A stretch of 34,917 nucleotides of DNA from Halobiforma nitratireducens JCM 10879 (GCF_000337895.1 NZ_AOMA01000125.1:50211-85127); one strand, 5' to 3'. Counted from the first letter of the stretch, positions 25,306-33,936 are shown. The notes: generated by a model not told the origin, from the sequence alone. Translations and numbers: made by a program.

Positions 25306-26433
25306 GTGACTCCGACGTACGAACTCGATGGGAACGACGCGGGCGGCCAGTTCGTCCGAACAGCGCTCACTCTCTCGGTCCTCGAGAACGAGCCGATCCG
25401 GATCGAGAACGTCCGCGGGAATCGACCGACGCCCGGACTCCGTCACCAGCACCTCGCGGTCCTCGAGACGATGGTCGAACTCTGTGACGCTGACGCGACG
25501 GGAGTCGAGCTGGGGGCAGAGACGATCGAGTTCGATCCGGGACTCGAGGCGGGGAGTGGAACCGACGGGGCGGCTGAGACCGACACGCCCCGACTCGAGG
25601 GCGGCAGGTACGAGGTCGACATCGGGACCGCCGGCAGCGTGACGCTGCTTTTCGACGCCGTATTGCCGCTTGCTGGCGTGCTCGAGTCGCCGCTTCGGAT
25701 AACTGTGACCGGCGGTACCGACGTGAAGTGGTCGCCCCCTATAGATTACGTTCGGCACGTGAAACTCCCGCTGCTCCGTCAGTTCGGGCTCGTCGCCGAC
25801 TGCGAGGTCGATCGCCGCGGGTTCTATCCCGACGGCGGCGGCGAGGTCACCCTCCGGCTCGCACCCTCGGCGATCGAACCCGTCGAACTCGACGAGCGTG
25901 GCGACCCTGAGACGGTACGGCTCTACTCGACCGAGTCCGAGTCGCTGAGCGAGCAGGACGTCGCCCACCGACAGGCCGAAGGCGCGCTCGAGCGCCTCGA
26001 GTGGCACGGCGACCTCGAGCGCCGGGAAACGACGGCGGAAAGCCCCTCGCCGGGATCGGCACTGGTGATCCGCGTCGATCACGCAGTGAGCGACGACGGG
26101 CAGCGGCGGCGAGCGGGACTCGCGGGGTTCAGTTCCCTCGGCGAACGAGGAACGCCGGCCGAACGCGTCGGCGAAGACGCCGCCGACGCCGCGAACCGCT
26201 TCCTCGAGGGAGCGGCACCCGTCGATCGACATATGGCCGACCAGTTGCTCGTCTACCTCGCGCTCGCCGGCGGACGAGTCCGGGTTCCAGCGATGACCGA
26301 CCACGTCGAGAGCAGTCTCGATCTGCTCGAGACCGTCGGGATCGCCGCGACTCTCGAGGAAGAGAACGGTGACGGAACCGAGGGGCCGACGACCGTCGCC
26401 GTCGACTCGAGCGAGACGCTTCTCGAACGGTGA
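25306..26433 (+). CDS. rtcA: RNA 3'-terminal phosphate cyclase
   Basis: 375 aa from the GTG at 25306 (VTPTYELDGNDAGGQFVRTAL), which matches the family N-terminus. An ATG at 25231 would add 25 charged residues, and no TATA box decides between them. RtcA uses ATP to convert RNA 3'-phosphate ends to 2',3'-cyclic phosphates through a covalent His-AMP. Motifs: LDGNDAGGQFVRTALTLSVL, NVRGNRPTPGLRHQHLA, IGTAGSVTLLFDAVLPL, RRGFYPDGGGEV, and the catalytic His codon at 26230-26232 in VDRHMADQLLVYLALAGG. An acidic insert (GLEAGSGTDGAAETDTP) is haloarchaea-like. An RtcB ligase is not nearby. Confidence 0.92.
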   Translation: MTPTYELDGNDAGGQFVRTALTLSVLENEPIRIENVRGNRPTPGLRHQHLAVLETMVELCDADATGVELGAETIEFDPGLEAGSGTDGAAETDTPRLEGGRYEVDIGTAGSVTLLFDAVLPLAGVLESPLRITVTGGTDVKWSPPIDYVRHVKLPLLRQFGLVADCEVDRRGFYPDGGGEVTLRLAPSAIEPVELDERGDPETVRLYSTESESLSEQDVAHRQAEGALERLEWHGDLERRETTAESPSPGSALVIRVDHAVSDDGQRRRAGLAGFSSLGERGTPAERVGEDAADAANRFLEGAAPVDRHMADQLLVYLALAGGRVRVPAMTDHVESSLDLLETVGIAATLEEENGDGTEGPTTVAVDSSETLLER

Positions 26434-26578
26434 GGTTGCAATCGTGGCGGCCGGTCGGGACCGTGCTCGAGCACACGGCTGGCGATTCCGACGAGTCGGC
26501 GGCCAAAATGGCGAAGCTCCGTCGTGAGACCGGCAGTGCTCCTCAGCCGGGGAGACGAGCCACGGCAGCAACAGTGAT

Positions 26579-26586
26579 CTTATACC
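26579..26586 (+). promoter_or_regulatory. TATA box of the mini-ORF/sugar kinase transcript
   Basis: cttatacc is centred 26 bases upstream of the ATG at 26609. It rules against a TTG start for the kinase at 26599, which would lie before the expected transcript start. Confidence 0.5.
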
Positions 26587-26608
26587 CCGGCCAACCGTTT
26601 GTCGACGT

Positions 26609-26653
26609 ATGACGACACTCCGACGCCGAGACCGACGGAGGGATCGGCCGTGA
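26609..26653 (+). CDS. Leaderless Arg-rich mini-ORF overlapping the sugar kinase gene (14 aa)
   Basis: ATG at 26609, exactly at the expected transcript start, reading MTTLRRRDRRRDRP. Its TGA overlaps the GTG start of the kinase (GTGA, 26650-26653). Seven of the fourteen residues are Arg, encoded cga, cgc, cga, cga, cgg, agg, cgg... in mixed codons. It may serve to load ribosomes for the kinase, or to slow them. No conservation can be judged here. Confidence 0.35.
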   Translation: MTTLRRRDRRRDRP

Positions 26654-27609
26654 GCGACGACGAACTCGTCACGTTCGGCGAAACCATGCTCCGGCTCTCC
26701 CCACCGGACCAGGAACGCCTCGAGGACACGCGCGAACTCGAGGTCCGTGCCGGTGGGGCCGAGAGCAACGTCGCGATCGCGGCAAAGCGACTCGGCACCT
26801 CCGCGACCTGGATGTCGAAGGTACCCGAGACGCCGCTCGGGCGGCGCGCGGTCGGCGAACTCCGCGAGCACGGTATCGACACCGACGTCGTCTGGAGCCA
26901 CCGCGGTCGTCAGGGCACTTACTACCTCGAGCGGGCCGGGGAACCCCGCGGGACAAACGTCATCTACGACCGGGAGAACACCGCCGTCTCGACCGCGAAA
27001 GCACGGGAACTGGACCTCGAGCGGGTCAAAAACGCCACGGTCTTTTTCACGACTGGGATCACGCCCGCACTCTCGTCGACGCTGCGGGATACGACCGCGA
27101 GCCTGCTGAAGGCAGCCCGTGAGGGCGGGACGACGACCGCAGTCGACTTCAACTACCGGCGAAAGCTCTGGTCTCCCGACGAGGCCAAAGAGACGATGAC
27201 CCAGCTTTTCCCGGGTATCGACGTGCTCGTGATCGCCGCGCGGGACGCCCGGACGGTCCTCGGGTTCGAGGGTGATCCCCGGCAGTTGGCCCACAAACTG
27301 GGGTCGCAGTACGATTTCGAGACCGTCGTCGTCACCCGTGGCTCCGAGGGCGCGATCGGCTGGCACGACAGCGTCGTCCACGAACAGCCGGCCTACGACA
27401 CCGACACCGTCTCCCGAATCGGGACCGGCGATGCCTTCACCGGCGCGTTCATCGCCCGCCGACTCGACGGTGACGATGTCCCGACCGCCCTCGAGTACGC
27501 GGCCGCGACGGCAGCGCTGAAGCGGACGATTCCCGGCGACGTAGCGCTCGTCAGCGAAGAAGAGGTCGAAGCCGTCGTTCGCGAAGGCGGTGAGGCCGTG
27601 TCACGGTAG
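26650..27609 (+). CDS. PfkB-family sugar kinase, probable 2-keto-3-deoxygluconate kinase
   Basis: 319 aa from the GTG at 26650 (VSDDELVTFGETMLRLSPPDQERL). PfkB/ribokinase fold: ELEVRAGGAESNVAIAAKRLG (substrate-binding Gly-Gly), TYYLERAGEPRGTNVIYDRENTAVS, VDFNYRRKLWSPDEAKETM, and the C-terminal anion-hole/catalytic motif RIGTGDAFTGAFIARRL with the base Asp in GTGD. The FGETMLRLSP start and VDFNYR block are typical of KDG kinases of the semi-phosphorylative Entner-Doudoroff pathway in haloarchaea. Fructose or other sugar kinase activity cannot be excluded. It is preceded by the Arg-rich mini-ORF. Confidence 0.85.
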   Translation: MSDDELVTFGETMLRLSPPDQERLEDTRELEVRAGGAESNVAIAAKRLGTSATWMSKVPETPLGRRAVGELREHGIDTDVVWSHRGRQGTYYLERAGEPRGTNVIYDRENTAVSTAKARELDLERVKNATVFFTTGITPALSSTLRDTTASLLKAAREGGTTTAVDFNYRRKLWSPDEAKETMTQLFPGIDVLVIAARDARTVLGFEGDPRQLAHKLGSQYDFETVVVTRGSEGAIGWHDSVVHEQPAYDTDTVSRIGTGDAFTGAFIARRLDGDDVPTALEYAAATAALKRTIPGDVALVSEEEVEAVVREGGEAVSR

Positions 27610-27746
27610 CTGGTAATCTCCACCGATCGCGACTGCACACGACCCAGCGAAAACCGACCCCGGACGGCCCCACGTTCGGATCGGAGCCGCGTCGATCAGT
27701 CACACCCGCGGGTAGTCTTTTCACGGACCGCGAACGTACTGTGTCC

Positions 27747-29175
27747 ATGGTACACGTAGCTATTCGTCGGCGGGTACGGCAGCGCCGGCGTCGCGGTCGC
27801 CGACGAACTTCTCTCACGCGTCGACGAAAGCGCCGACCTCGAGTTGCACCTGACCCTGATCGACGACGGCGATCCCGGCGGCGGGCTCTGTATCCTGCGT
27901 GGCTGCATGCCCTCCAAGGAAGTACTCTCGGCCGGGCAACACCGGTACCAGGCTCGCCAGGATGACCGCCTCGAGGGCGTTCCCGACCCCGATCCCGAAG
28001 CGGTCGTCGCCCGAAAAGACGACCACATCTCGGGGTTCGCCCAGCACCGTCGCGATCACGTCCACGAGCTGGCAACGCACGAGAACGTCGAATTCGTCGA
28101 CGACACTGCCCGGTTCGTCGACGACCGGGTGCTCGAACTCGACGCGTCGGGGCGGCGACTCGAGCCCGACTACGTCGTGATCGCGACGGGGTCGACGCTG
28201 AACGTCCCCGATCTTCCCGGAATCGACGAGGTGCCGTTCGACTCGAGTGCGGACGTACTGGACGCGACCGAGTTCCCGGAGTCGGGGATCGTCATGGGGT
28301 TTGGCTACATCGGGCTGGAACTCGCGCCGTACCTCAGCGAGGTCGGCGACGTCGATCTCACGGTGATCGAACACGACGACTACCCGCTCGACGAGATGGA
28401 ACCCGAGTACGGCGAGACGATTCTCGAATGCTACCGCGAGGAGTTCGGGATCGAGGTGCTGACGAACACCGACGAGAAACACCTCGAGCGGACCGACGAC
28501 GGCAGTGTCCGGCTGTCCGCCGAGCAGGAGGGCAAGGAACGAACGATCGAGGCGGAACGGCTCTACTGTTTCACCGGTCGGCGTCCGGCCCTCGACGGGC
28601 TGGGACTCGAGCACACCCGACTCGAGGCCGGCGAGAACTGGGTCGAGCCGACGATGCAGGCCGCAGACGACGGACGTGTGTTCGTCACCGGCGACGCGAA
28701 CGGGCGAGAGCCGATCCTCCACGTCGCGAAAGAGCAGGGCTTCGCAGCCGCCGAAAACATACTCGCCCACCATCGCGGCGAGGAACTCGAGCCCTACACC
28801 AACGTCCCCCACCACGTGATCTTCTCGGGGCTCGGAGTCTATCCGTTCGCCCGGATCGGCCACACGCCCGCGACCGTCGCCGAGTCGGGGATGGACGCGA
28901 TCGTCGTCTCCCGCGAGGCGTCGGACGACGGGGTCTTCAAGACGAAAGACCACCCCGAAGGGCGAGCGACGATCGTGGTCAACGCCGATGACGGCTCCGT
29001 GCTGGGCTACCAGGGGCTGCACCTTCACGCCGACGTGATGGCCAAGACGATGCAACTGGCCGTCGAGATGAAACTGGACGTTCGCGAAATTCCGGATCGG
29101 GCCTACCACCCGACGACCCCCGAAATCATCGACGGACTCGTTCGGGACGCCCGTGCCGAACTCGAGCGGCGGTAG
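27747..29175 (+). CDS. Dihydrolipoamide dehydrogenase-like FAD/NAD oxidoreductase, frameshifted near the start
   Basis: Class I pyridine nucleotide-disulfide oxidoreductase, 475 aa if one extra C at about 27765 is removed. The ATG at 27747 (MVHVAI) sits ~30 bases behind a cttttcac element. The remaining protein, from VGGYGSAGVAVADELL (the FAD GxGxxG loop) onward, is in another frame. After that: the redox pair GGGLCILRGCMPSK (Cys codons at 27889 and 27904), IATGSTLNVPDLPGIDEVPFDSS, the NAD loop MGFGYIGLELAPYLSEVG, VFVTGDANGREPILHVAKEQG and the C-terminal YHPTTPEIIDGL. Length, CX4C spacing and C-terminal His are those of an active enzyme. No 2-oxoacid dehydrogenase genes adjoin, so the partner is unknown. 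Without correction the FAD loop is lost. Confidence 0.85.
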
Positions 29176-29319
29176 GGGGAGAGGGGAGGGGGTCTCGGCT
29201 CGGAGCACGATCGAGCCGGGAACCGGCAGCGGTCACTCATACGGTTCGCTATCAGTCATTTTCGGCGCGACCGCGAGCCCTCCTGCGGTCGCGCCGGTAC
29301 ATCGGTACAGCATTCCGTA

Positions 29320-30057
29320 TCAGTGCTCGCCGACGATCGGTGGGAGGAGCTTCCGCTGGGCGGCTGCGAGGTGCTCCGCGAACGTCGCCCGATTGATACC
29401 GAGTTCGTCCGCAACGTCGCCCGCGTTCGCGCCCTTCGGATGCTCGAAGTAGTCCATCTCGATGGCCGTCTCGAGCACCTCGATCTGCCGGTCGGTGAGC
29501 GTGTCGCGGTCGACGTGGACGAGTGTCGCGTCGCTCGGATCGGTCTCCGAGCGGACGATCCGCTCGACCGACATCCCTCCAAACCGTGCGCGGAGTCGCT
29601 CGAGGATCGGACGGATCGCAGCCATCTCGGGGACGTGGAACGCGACGAACAGCGTGCCGTCTCGTACGTCGGCGTCCGCAACCGGGTAGCCGAACCCCTC
29701 GACGACTTCGCACGGACAGGTCCGATCCCGATCGCGTTCGAATCGGTACACCGCACGGGATTCATCGGCGAACACGGACTGGATCGGTACTGACGGTTCC
29801 GCCGAGTCCGGGTCCAAGTCCAAGTCCGGGTCCGAGTCCGAGTCCGAGCCCGAGCCCGAGTCCGTGCCCGAAGTCGGTAGCGATGCCGACCCCTCGGCCG
29901 GCGACTCGAGGACGAACTCCTCGACGGCCCGGTCGGAGTTCGGCTCTTCCGTCCACGAGATCGAACCGGCCGCCGTGCCGACCGTCTCCGAGACGGTCGC
30001 GACAGGACACTCCTCGGGAGACTCGATGCGAACCTCGATCCGAACCCCGGAGTCCAT
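29320..30057 (-). CDS. Bat-type (bacterioopsin-activator-like) HTH regulator
   Basis: 245 aa from the ATG at 30057 (MDSGVRIEVRIESPEECPVA); longer readings upstream in frame are not coding-like. The N-terminal ~180 residues form the sensor-like region found with this HTH (VADADVRDGTLFVAFHVPEMAAIRPILERL). The C-terminal HTH_10 is LTDRQIEVLETAIEMDYFEHPKGANAGDVADELGINRATFAEHLAAAQRKLL. A low-complexity Ser/Asp/Gly-rich linker (SGSGSDSDSDPDLDLDPDS) comes from hexanucleotide repeats at about 29804-29870. Members are numerous haloarchaea-specific regulators, some controlling phototrophy or DMSO respiration. The target here is unknown. Confidence 0.88.
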   Translation of the reverse strand: MDSGVRIEVRIESPEECPVATVSETVGTAAGSISWTEEPNSDRAVEEFVLESPAEGSASLPTSGTDSGSGSDSDSDPDLDLDPDSAEPSVPIQSVFADESRAVYRFERDRDRTCPCEVVEGFGYPVADADVRDGTLFVAFHVPEMAAIRPILERLRARFGGMSVERIVRSETDPSDATLVHVDRDTLTDRQIEVLETAIEMDYFEHPKGANAGDVADELGINRATFAEHLAAAQRKLLPPIVGEH

Positions 30058-30253
30058 ACGGGGACGGTCCACACGTGGTGTCAAAACGCTAGCCCAAAAC
30101 GTAGGCCGGCGTGACAGTCCGCTGTAACGAGACGCTGTCGCGGCCGCGGCCGGTCGAGCCGAACACATCTCGTAGACCGGCTCGCGGCCGGTTAATCCCC
30201 CACCGTATTGTGGCCCGGCTACCTTGCAAGTAGTCGGGATATAGTCGGCTGGG

Positions 30254-30421
30254 ATGACCGAACCCGGCGTACCGCTGTACGAGTTCGCGTGTCCTGCCTG
30301 CGGGGAGCGGACGACCGTCGACGACGAGGTACTGGAGGCACTGCTCGCATCCGGTTGCGTGTTTTGCGAATCCCCAGTCTCGAGAAGCGACTTCGAGCGG
30401 GTCCACAGTACCCGGTCCTGA
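30254..30421 (+). CDS. Zinc-ribbon microprotein (CPxCG type, DUF7560-like)
   Basis: A 55-aa protein from the ATG at 30254. Two Cys pairs, CPAC (residues 13-16) followed by Gly, and CVFC (35-38), are separated by an acidic helix (VDDEVLEALLASG). This is the pattern of haloarchaeal zinc-finger microproteins, with a short strand YEF before the first knuckle. I recall the DUF7560 zinc-ribbon family for this arrangement, but that name is not certain. Such proteins have been linked to regulatory phenotypes in Haloferax. It faces the Bat-type gene divergently across ~195 bases. A second CPxCG Pro/Gly is missing in the distal knuckle (CVFCES). Confidence 0.8.
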   Translation: MTEPGVPLYEFACPACGERTTVDDEVLEALLASGCVFCESPVSRSDFERVHSTRS

Positions 30422-30715
30422 TCACCGGCAGCCGATAGCGAATCGACCAGCGGCGTTTCGATGGCGTCGGCCGGTCGCGATTGCGATCCTCCGGGGTCGC
30501 CGTCCGACCGACGGAACGCGAGTTCGATCGCGGCAGGGTAGCCGACCGACCGCCCGTCGCTCGAGGGGATGTGAGTGGAGTGGAAACGAGGGCGAAGGGA
30601 GAAGGGGAATCGAACGCACGACCAGGCGTGCCACCCGGGGCAGAGACGGCGAATTTCGCTCCTCGTTGCCGTTGCTCCCCACCGCTTTTTCCGCCTCGAT
30701 GACCTACGCTGGGCC

Positions 30716-31279
30716 GTGACTCGGACTGGAGCGGTTCGCCGGGCGACGACCGACGACGTCTGGGCCGTCCACCGAACGGCGCGGGAAAGCTGGCACGCCG
30801 CGTACGACGACCTGCTCGGCCCGGACCGCGTCGACGAGATCGTCGACGACTGGTACGCACTCGGCGATCTCGAGTCGTCGATCGCAGACGCCACCGGCCG
30901 TGAGGACGCGCTCTTTCTCGTCGTGACGGCTGGCGAACGACGAGCGGACGGACCCAAGGAGACGAAGGCGACGGGGGTCGACGACGCGGACGACTGTCTC
31001 GGCTTCGCTCACCTCGTCCCGTGGCCCGAGGACCGGACGGTCGGCTACCTCGCGCGGATCTACGTTACTCCCGACCACTGGGGGGAAGGGATCGGAACGA
31101 CTCTCCTCGAGCACCTCGAGGACGAGATCGACGCCTTCGAGCGCTTTCGACTCGCCGTGCTCGCCGGCAACGACGTCGGCGTCTCGTTCTACGAATCGGC
31201 GGGCTTCCAGCGTGTCACGACGCGGGAGACTGACCTGGGCGACGGACTCGAGGAGTACGTGTACGAGAAACGGCTGTAA
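30716..31279 (+). CDS. GNAT-family N-acetyltransferase
   Basis: 187 aa from the GTG at 30716, which has a ctttttcc element ~30 bases upstream; ORF extension further 5' is not protein-like. The GNAT fold is clear: VRRATTDDVWAVHRTARESWHAAYDDLLG (strand 1 and helices), LGFAHLVPWPEDRTVGYLARIYVTPDHWGEGIGTTLLEHLE (motif A, with the acetyl-CoA loop HWGEGIG), FRLAVLAGNDVGVSFYESAGFQRV (motif B). It acetylates an unknown amine, possibly a protein N-terminus or a small molecule. A 15-residue acidic loop (GERRADGPKETKATGVDDAD) interrupts the usual strand 2-3 turn. The ~290-base gap before it (30422-30715) shows no gene. Confidence 0.88.
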   Translation: MTRTGAVRRATTDDVWAVHRTARESWHAAYDDLLGPDRVDEIVDDWYALGDLESSIADATGREDALFLVVTAGERRADGPKETKATGVDDADDCLGFAHLVPWPEDRTVGYLARIYVTPDHWGEGIGTTLLEHLEDEIDAFERFRLAVLAGNDVGVSFYESAGFQRVTTRETDLGDGLEEYVYEKRL

Positions 31280-31327
31280 GAGAGAGTTGCCTCGTTGGAG
31301 GCGGGAGAGTTGTTTCGTTCTTTTTCT

Positions 31328-31339
31328 AACTATAAAATA
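31328..31339 (+). promoter_or_regulatory. Strong TATA box in the GNAT-RNase R gap
   Basis: aactataaaata is the best TATA match in the window, and its centre lies 25 bases before the GTG at 31360. It lies within a ~320-base interval (31280-31600) that otherwise has only a doubtful small frame. Confidence 0.55.
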
Positions 31340-31359
31340 CGACAGTACGATAGCACGAC

Positions 31360-31557
31360 GTGAACCGGCGGTACCTGTTACTTGACACTGAAGCTACGTT
31401 CGTCGCGACGGAGGTGGGTGTCTGCCAGCGGATGGACGACACGAAGGCGAGTCGTGCGCGGCCGAGGCGGCCGAACAGTACTTCTTGGCGCTTGCAGACG
31501 GCGACAGGGAGCACTGAGTCGGCTATCGAACGTCGGGAACGGCAGCCCGGATGGTAG
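31360..31557 (+). CDS. Doubtful small ORF or gene relic behind a strong promoter (65 aa)
   Basis: A GTG-initiated frame (MNRRYLLLDTEATFVATEVGV) with ideal leaderless spacing to the TATA box, but its second half (RARPRRPNSTSWRLQ) is basic and unlike haloarchaeal proteins. Another frame of the same stretch (about 31390-31518) reads more naturally and ends AAEAAEQYFLALADGDREH. This suggests a small acidic, Cys-containing protein damaged by a frameshift. I cannot decide between a real small gene and a relic. Confidence 0.3.
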   Translation: MNRRYLLLDTEATFVATEVGVCQRMDDTKASRARPRRPNSTSWRLQTATGSTESAIERRERQPGW

Positions 31558-31600
31558 CACGTAGAGACGATGACGCCGCGTCGAAAACGCTACTATCGGA

Positions 31601-32902
31601 CTACAGCGTCTTCTCGGCCTCGTCGTCGTCCACGACTTCGATGCCGCGGTTGTTGACCGCCATCGGATCGAGCCCGACCTCCTCGAGGAACCCTTTGTAC
31701 TCGCGTTCGCACTGCTCTGCGTCTTTCTGCTTGTCGCTCGCGCGGTCACACAGTTCCACGAGGTTCTCGGGGACGTCGTTCTGGTAGACGATCCAGTGGT
31801 TGATCAGGTCCGAGAGACGGCGGATGGGGCTGGTGAAGTGGCCGTAAATCTCGAAGTTCAGCGCGTGGTGGCCGCCGAACGGGTCGTTCATATACTTCGC
31901 GCGGGGCATCACCTTCATCACGGCCCACTGGATCTTGTCGAGTTGGCGGCCCGGAGCCTCCTCGAGGGTCGCGTTGACCGCCTTCCGGGGGTCGTCCCAG
32001 GTACTGCCGGGGATGGAGACGCCGTCTAAGTCCTGAATCTCCTGGAGGGCCTCGGACCACTCGTCCGGACTCGGCTGTGGGTGAACGCGGTACATCGCCT
32101 CGACGCCGCGGTCCCACATCAGCGTGTGCGTGACGGCCTTGTTCGCCTTCAGCATGCACTCCTCGATGATGGTGTGGGCACGGTCCCGCGCAGGATTGAG
32201 CACGAGCGAGCCGTCTTCCTTTCGCTGTTCGTGCATCCGGTCGGCCAGTTCGTGGACCAGCTTGTTCTCCTCGTGCAGCGGTGCGTCGGGGTCGTCCAGA
32301 CGGTTCTCGGCCTGCGTGTAGGTGAGCCGTTCGTCGGACTGGATGACCGACTTGTAGATGTCGATGCTCTCGTAGCCCAGGGTCTCTTTGTCGAGGTGCA
32401 TCTCGACCGTGTGAGCGAGTCGGTCCTCGTTGGGAACGAGCGAGCAGACGGTCTCCGCGAGCACCGGCGGGAGCATGTGGATCGTGTAGCCGGGCAGATA
32501 GACCGTGTTACTCCGTTCGACGGCCGAATCCCACATCGCGGTGTCGGGATTGACGTAGTGGGTCACGTCGGCGATGTGGACCCAGAGCACGTACTCGTCC
32601 TCGCGTTCTTCGATCGAGAGTGCGTCGTCGAAGTCCTGGGCGTCGATGGGGTCCGTCGTCCAGGTCGTCAGATCGCGGAGGTCCTCGCGTTCGTCGACCT
32701 CCTCCCGGATTTCGTTCTGGACATCGTCGGTTCGCTGTTCGGCCTCCTCGAGCACTTCCGGCGGGAACCCGTCCGGAATCTCGAACTTCTCGAACAGTTC
32801 CTCGCGTTTGTTCTCGAGATGGCGAGCGAGGTCCTCGGAGATTTCGACGGGGCCCTGACCTTCGGCGGTACCGGCTTCGGCCTGGGCGTCTGCATCGGTC
32901 AT
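31601..32902 (-). CDS. rnr: RNB-domain exoribonuclease (haloarchaeal RNase R)
   Basis: 433 aa from the ATG at 32902 (MTDADAQAEAGTAEGQ). Hydrolytic 3'-5' RNA decay. The RNB catalytic domain fills almost the whole protein: DPIDAQDFDDALSIEE (Mg-binding Asp cluster), YVLWVHIADVTHYVNP, SNTVYLPGYTIHMLPPVLAETVCSLVPNEDRLA and GHFTSPIRRLSDLINHW (RNA-binding/catalytic end). The N-terminal cold-shock domains and C-terminal S1 domain of bacterial RNase R/II are absent, as known for halophilic archaea, which lack the exosome's companion forms of longer RNase R. It is divergent from the ABC transporter operon across ~110 bases. Confidence 0.93.
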   Translation of the reverse strand: MTDADAQAEAGTAEGQGPVEISEDLARHLENKREELFEKFEIPDGFPPEVLEEAEQRTDDVQNEIREEVDEREDLRDLTTWTTDPIDAQDFDDALSIEEREDEYVLWVHIADVTHYVNPDTAMWDSAVERSNTVYLPGYTIHMLPPVLAETVCSLVPNEDRLAHTVEMHLDKETLGYESIDIYKSVIQSDERLTYTQAENRLDDPDAPLHEENKLVHELADRMHEQRKEDGSLVLNPARDRAHTIIEECMLKANKAVTHTLMWDRGVEAMYRVHPQPSPDEWSEALQEIQDLDGVSIPGSTWDDPRKAVNATLEEAPGRQLDKIQWAVMKVMPRAKYMNDPFGGHHALNFEIYGHFTSPIRRLSDLINHWIVYQNDVPENLVELCDRASDKQKDAEQCEREYKGFLEEVGLDPMAVNNRGIEVVDDDEAEKTL

Positions 32903-33015
32903 GGGGACGGGTACGGACGTGGGAGTGAAAGTCGTGTCGGGACGAGAAGCAGGGTCGTTTCCCAGCCCGAATGTAAGAGAAAAACACATATGCCCTCGGC
33001 GAACAGTCAGACGAG

Positions 33016-33936
33016 ATGACCGCGATCGCCCTCCAGAACGTCGCCAAGCGGTACGGCGACGTTCGAGCCCTCCACGGAATCGATCTCGAGATCGAGCGTG
33101 GCGAGGTGTTCGGCTTCCTCGGTCCCAACGGCGCGGGGAAGTCGACGACCATCGACATCCTGTTGCACTACACCCATCCGACCGCGGGAACGGTCGAGGT
33201 CTTCGATCACGACGTGACCGAAACCCCCGTCGCCGTCCGGGAACGCGTCGGCATCCTCCCGGAAGGGTTCGCCCCGTTCGAGACGATGACCGGCCGCGAG
33301 CACCTCGAGTACGCGATCGAGGCAAACGACGCCGACGACGATCCGGACACACTCCTCGAGCGGGTCGGTCTCGACACCGAGGCAGCCGCTCGGCCCGCAC
33401 GCGGGTACTCGAAGGGGATGGCACAGCGGCTCGCACTCGCGATGGCGCTGGTCGGCAAACCCGATCTGCTGATCCTGGACGAACCCTCCACGGGGCTTGA
33501 CCCCCACGGGGTCCGTCGGATGCGTGAGATCGTCCGCGAGGAGCGTGATCGGGGCGCGACCGTCTTCTTCTCGAGTCACATCTTAGAGCAGGTCGAGGCG
33601 GTCGCCGACCGCGTTGCCATCCTCCGGGCGGGCGAGCTCGTCGCTGTCGATACGATCGACGGGCTCCGTGCGACCGGCGACGGCGGCGTCGATGCCGAAC
33701 TCGCCGTCGACCTCGCGGACAGTCCCACCGAGGAGCTTCGAACGGCCGTCGCCGGCCTCGAGGGTGTGTCCGACGTAACGAAACGCAACGGCCACCTCGT
33801 CGTCGCCTGTCGGGACGACGCGAAGGTCGCCGTCCTCGACGAGATACGGGACGCCGGGGGGACGGTACGTACCTTTTCGACGGACGAGGCGTCGCTCGAG
33901 GATCTCTTCGTCGCCTACACGGGGGGGTCCCGATGA
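33016..33936 (+). CDS. ABC transporter ATP-binding protein
   Basis: 306 aa from the ATG at 33016, with a TATA-like acacatat about 27 bases upstream. A single nucleotide-binding domain of the ABC-2/CcmA-like exporter class: Walker A LGPNGAGKSTT, Q-loop region VGILPEGFAPFETMTGREHLEY, signature GYSKGMAQRLALAMAL, Walker B LLILDEPSTGLDP, and H-loop FFSSHILEQVE. A C-terminal ~80-residue domain (ELAVDLADSPTEELRTAVAGLEGVSDV) is the DUF4162-like extension. The stop overlaps the permease start by 4 bases. Confidence 0.94.
   Translation: MTAIALQNVAKRYGDVRALHGIDLEIERGEVFGFLGPNGAGKSTTIDILLHYTHPTAGTVEVFDHDVTETPVAVRERVGILPEGFAPFETMTGREHLEYAIEANDADDDPDTLLERVGLDTEAAARPARGYSKGMAQRLALAMALVGKPDLLILDEPSTGLDPHGVRRMREIVREERDRGATVFFSSHILEQVEAVADRVAILRAGELVAVDTIDGLRATGDGGVDAELAVDLADSPTEELRTAVAGLEGVSDVTKRNGHLVVACRDDAKVAVLDEIRDAGGTVRTFSTDEASLEDLFVAYTGGSR

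Noticed and set aside
26599-26649. TTG start at 26599 for the sugar kinase
   Set aside because: It precedes the transcript start predicted from the TATA box at 26579-26586, and the extra residues ([17 protein letters not shown]) are not part of the kinase fold.
25018-27381. 787-codon open frame on the minus strand
   Set aside because: It lies opposite rtcA and the sugar kinase. Its translation has no family motifs and unlikely composition. Long antisense frames are expected in GC-rich coding DNA.
30590-30650. tRNA-like 3' end on the minus strand (ttcgattcccc)
   Set aside because: The T-stem arms do not pair (gtgcg against ccctt) and no acceptor, D or anticodon arms can be built. Only a small unrelated hairpin is present.
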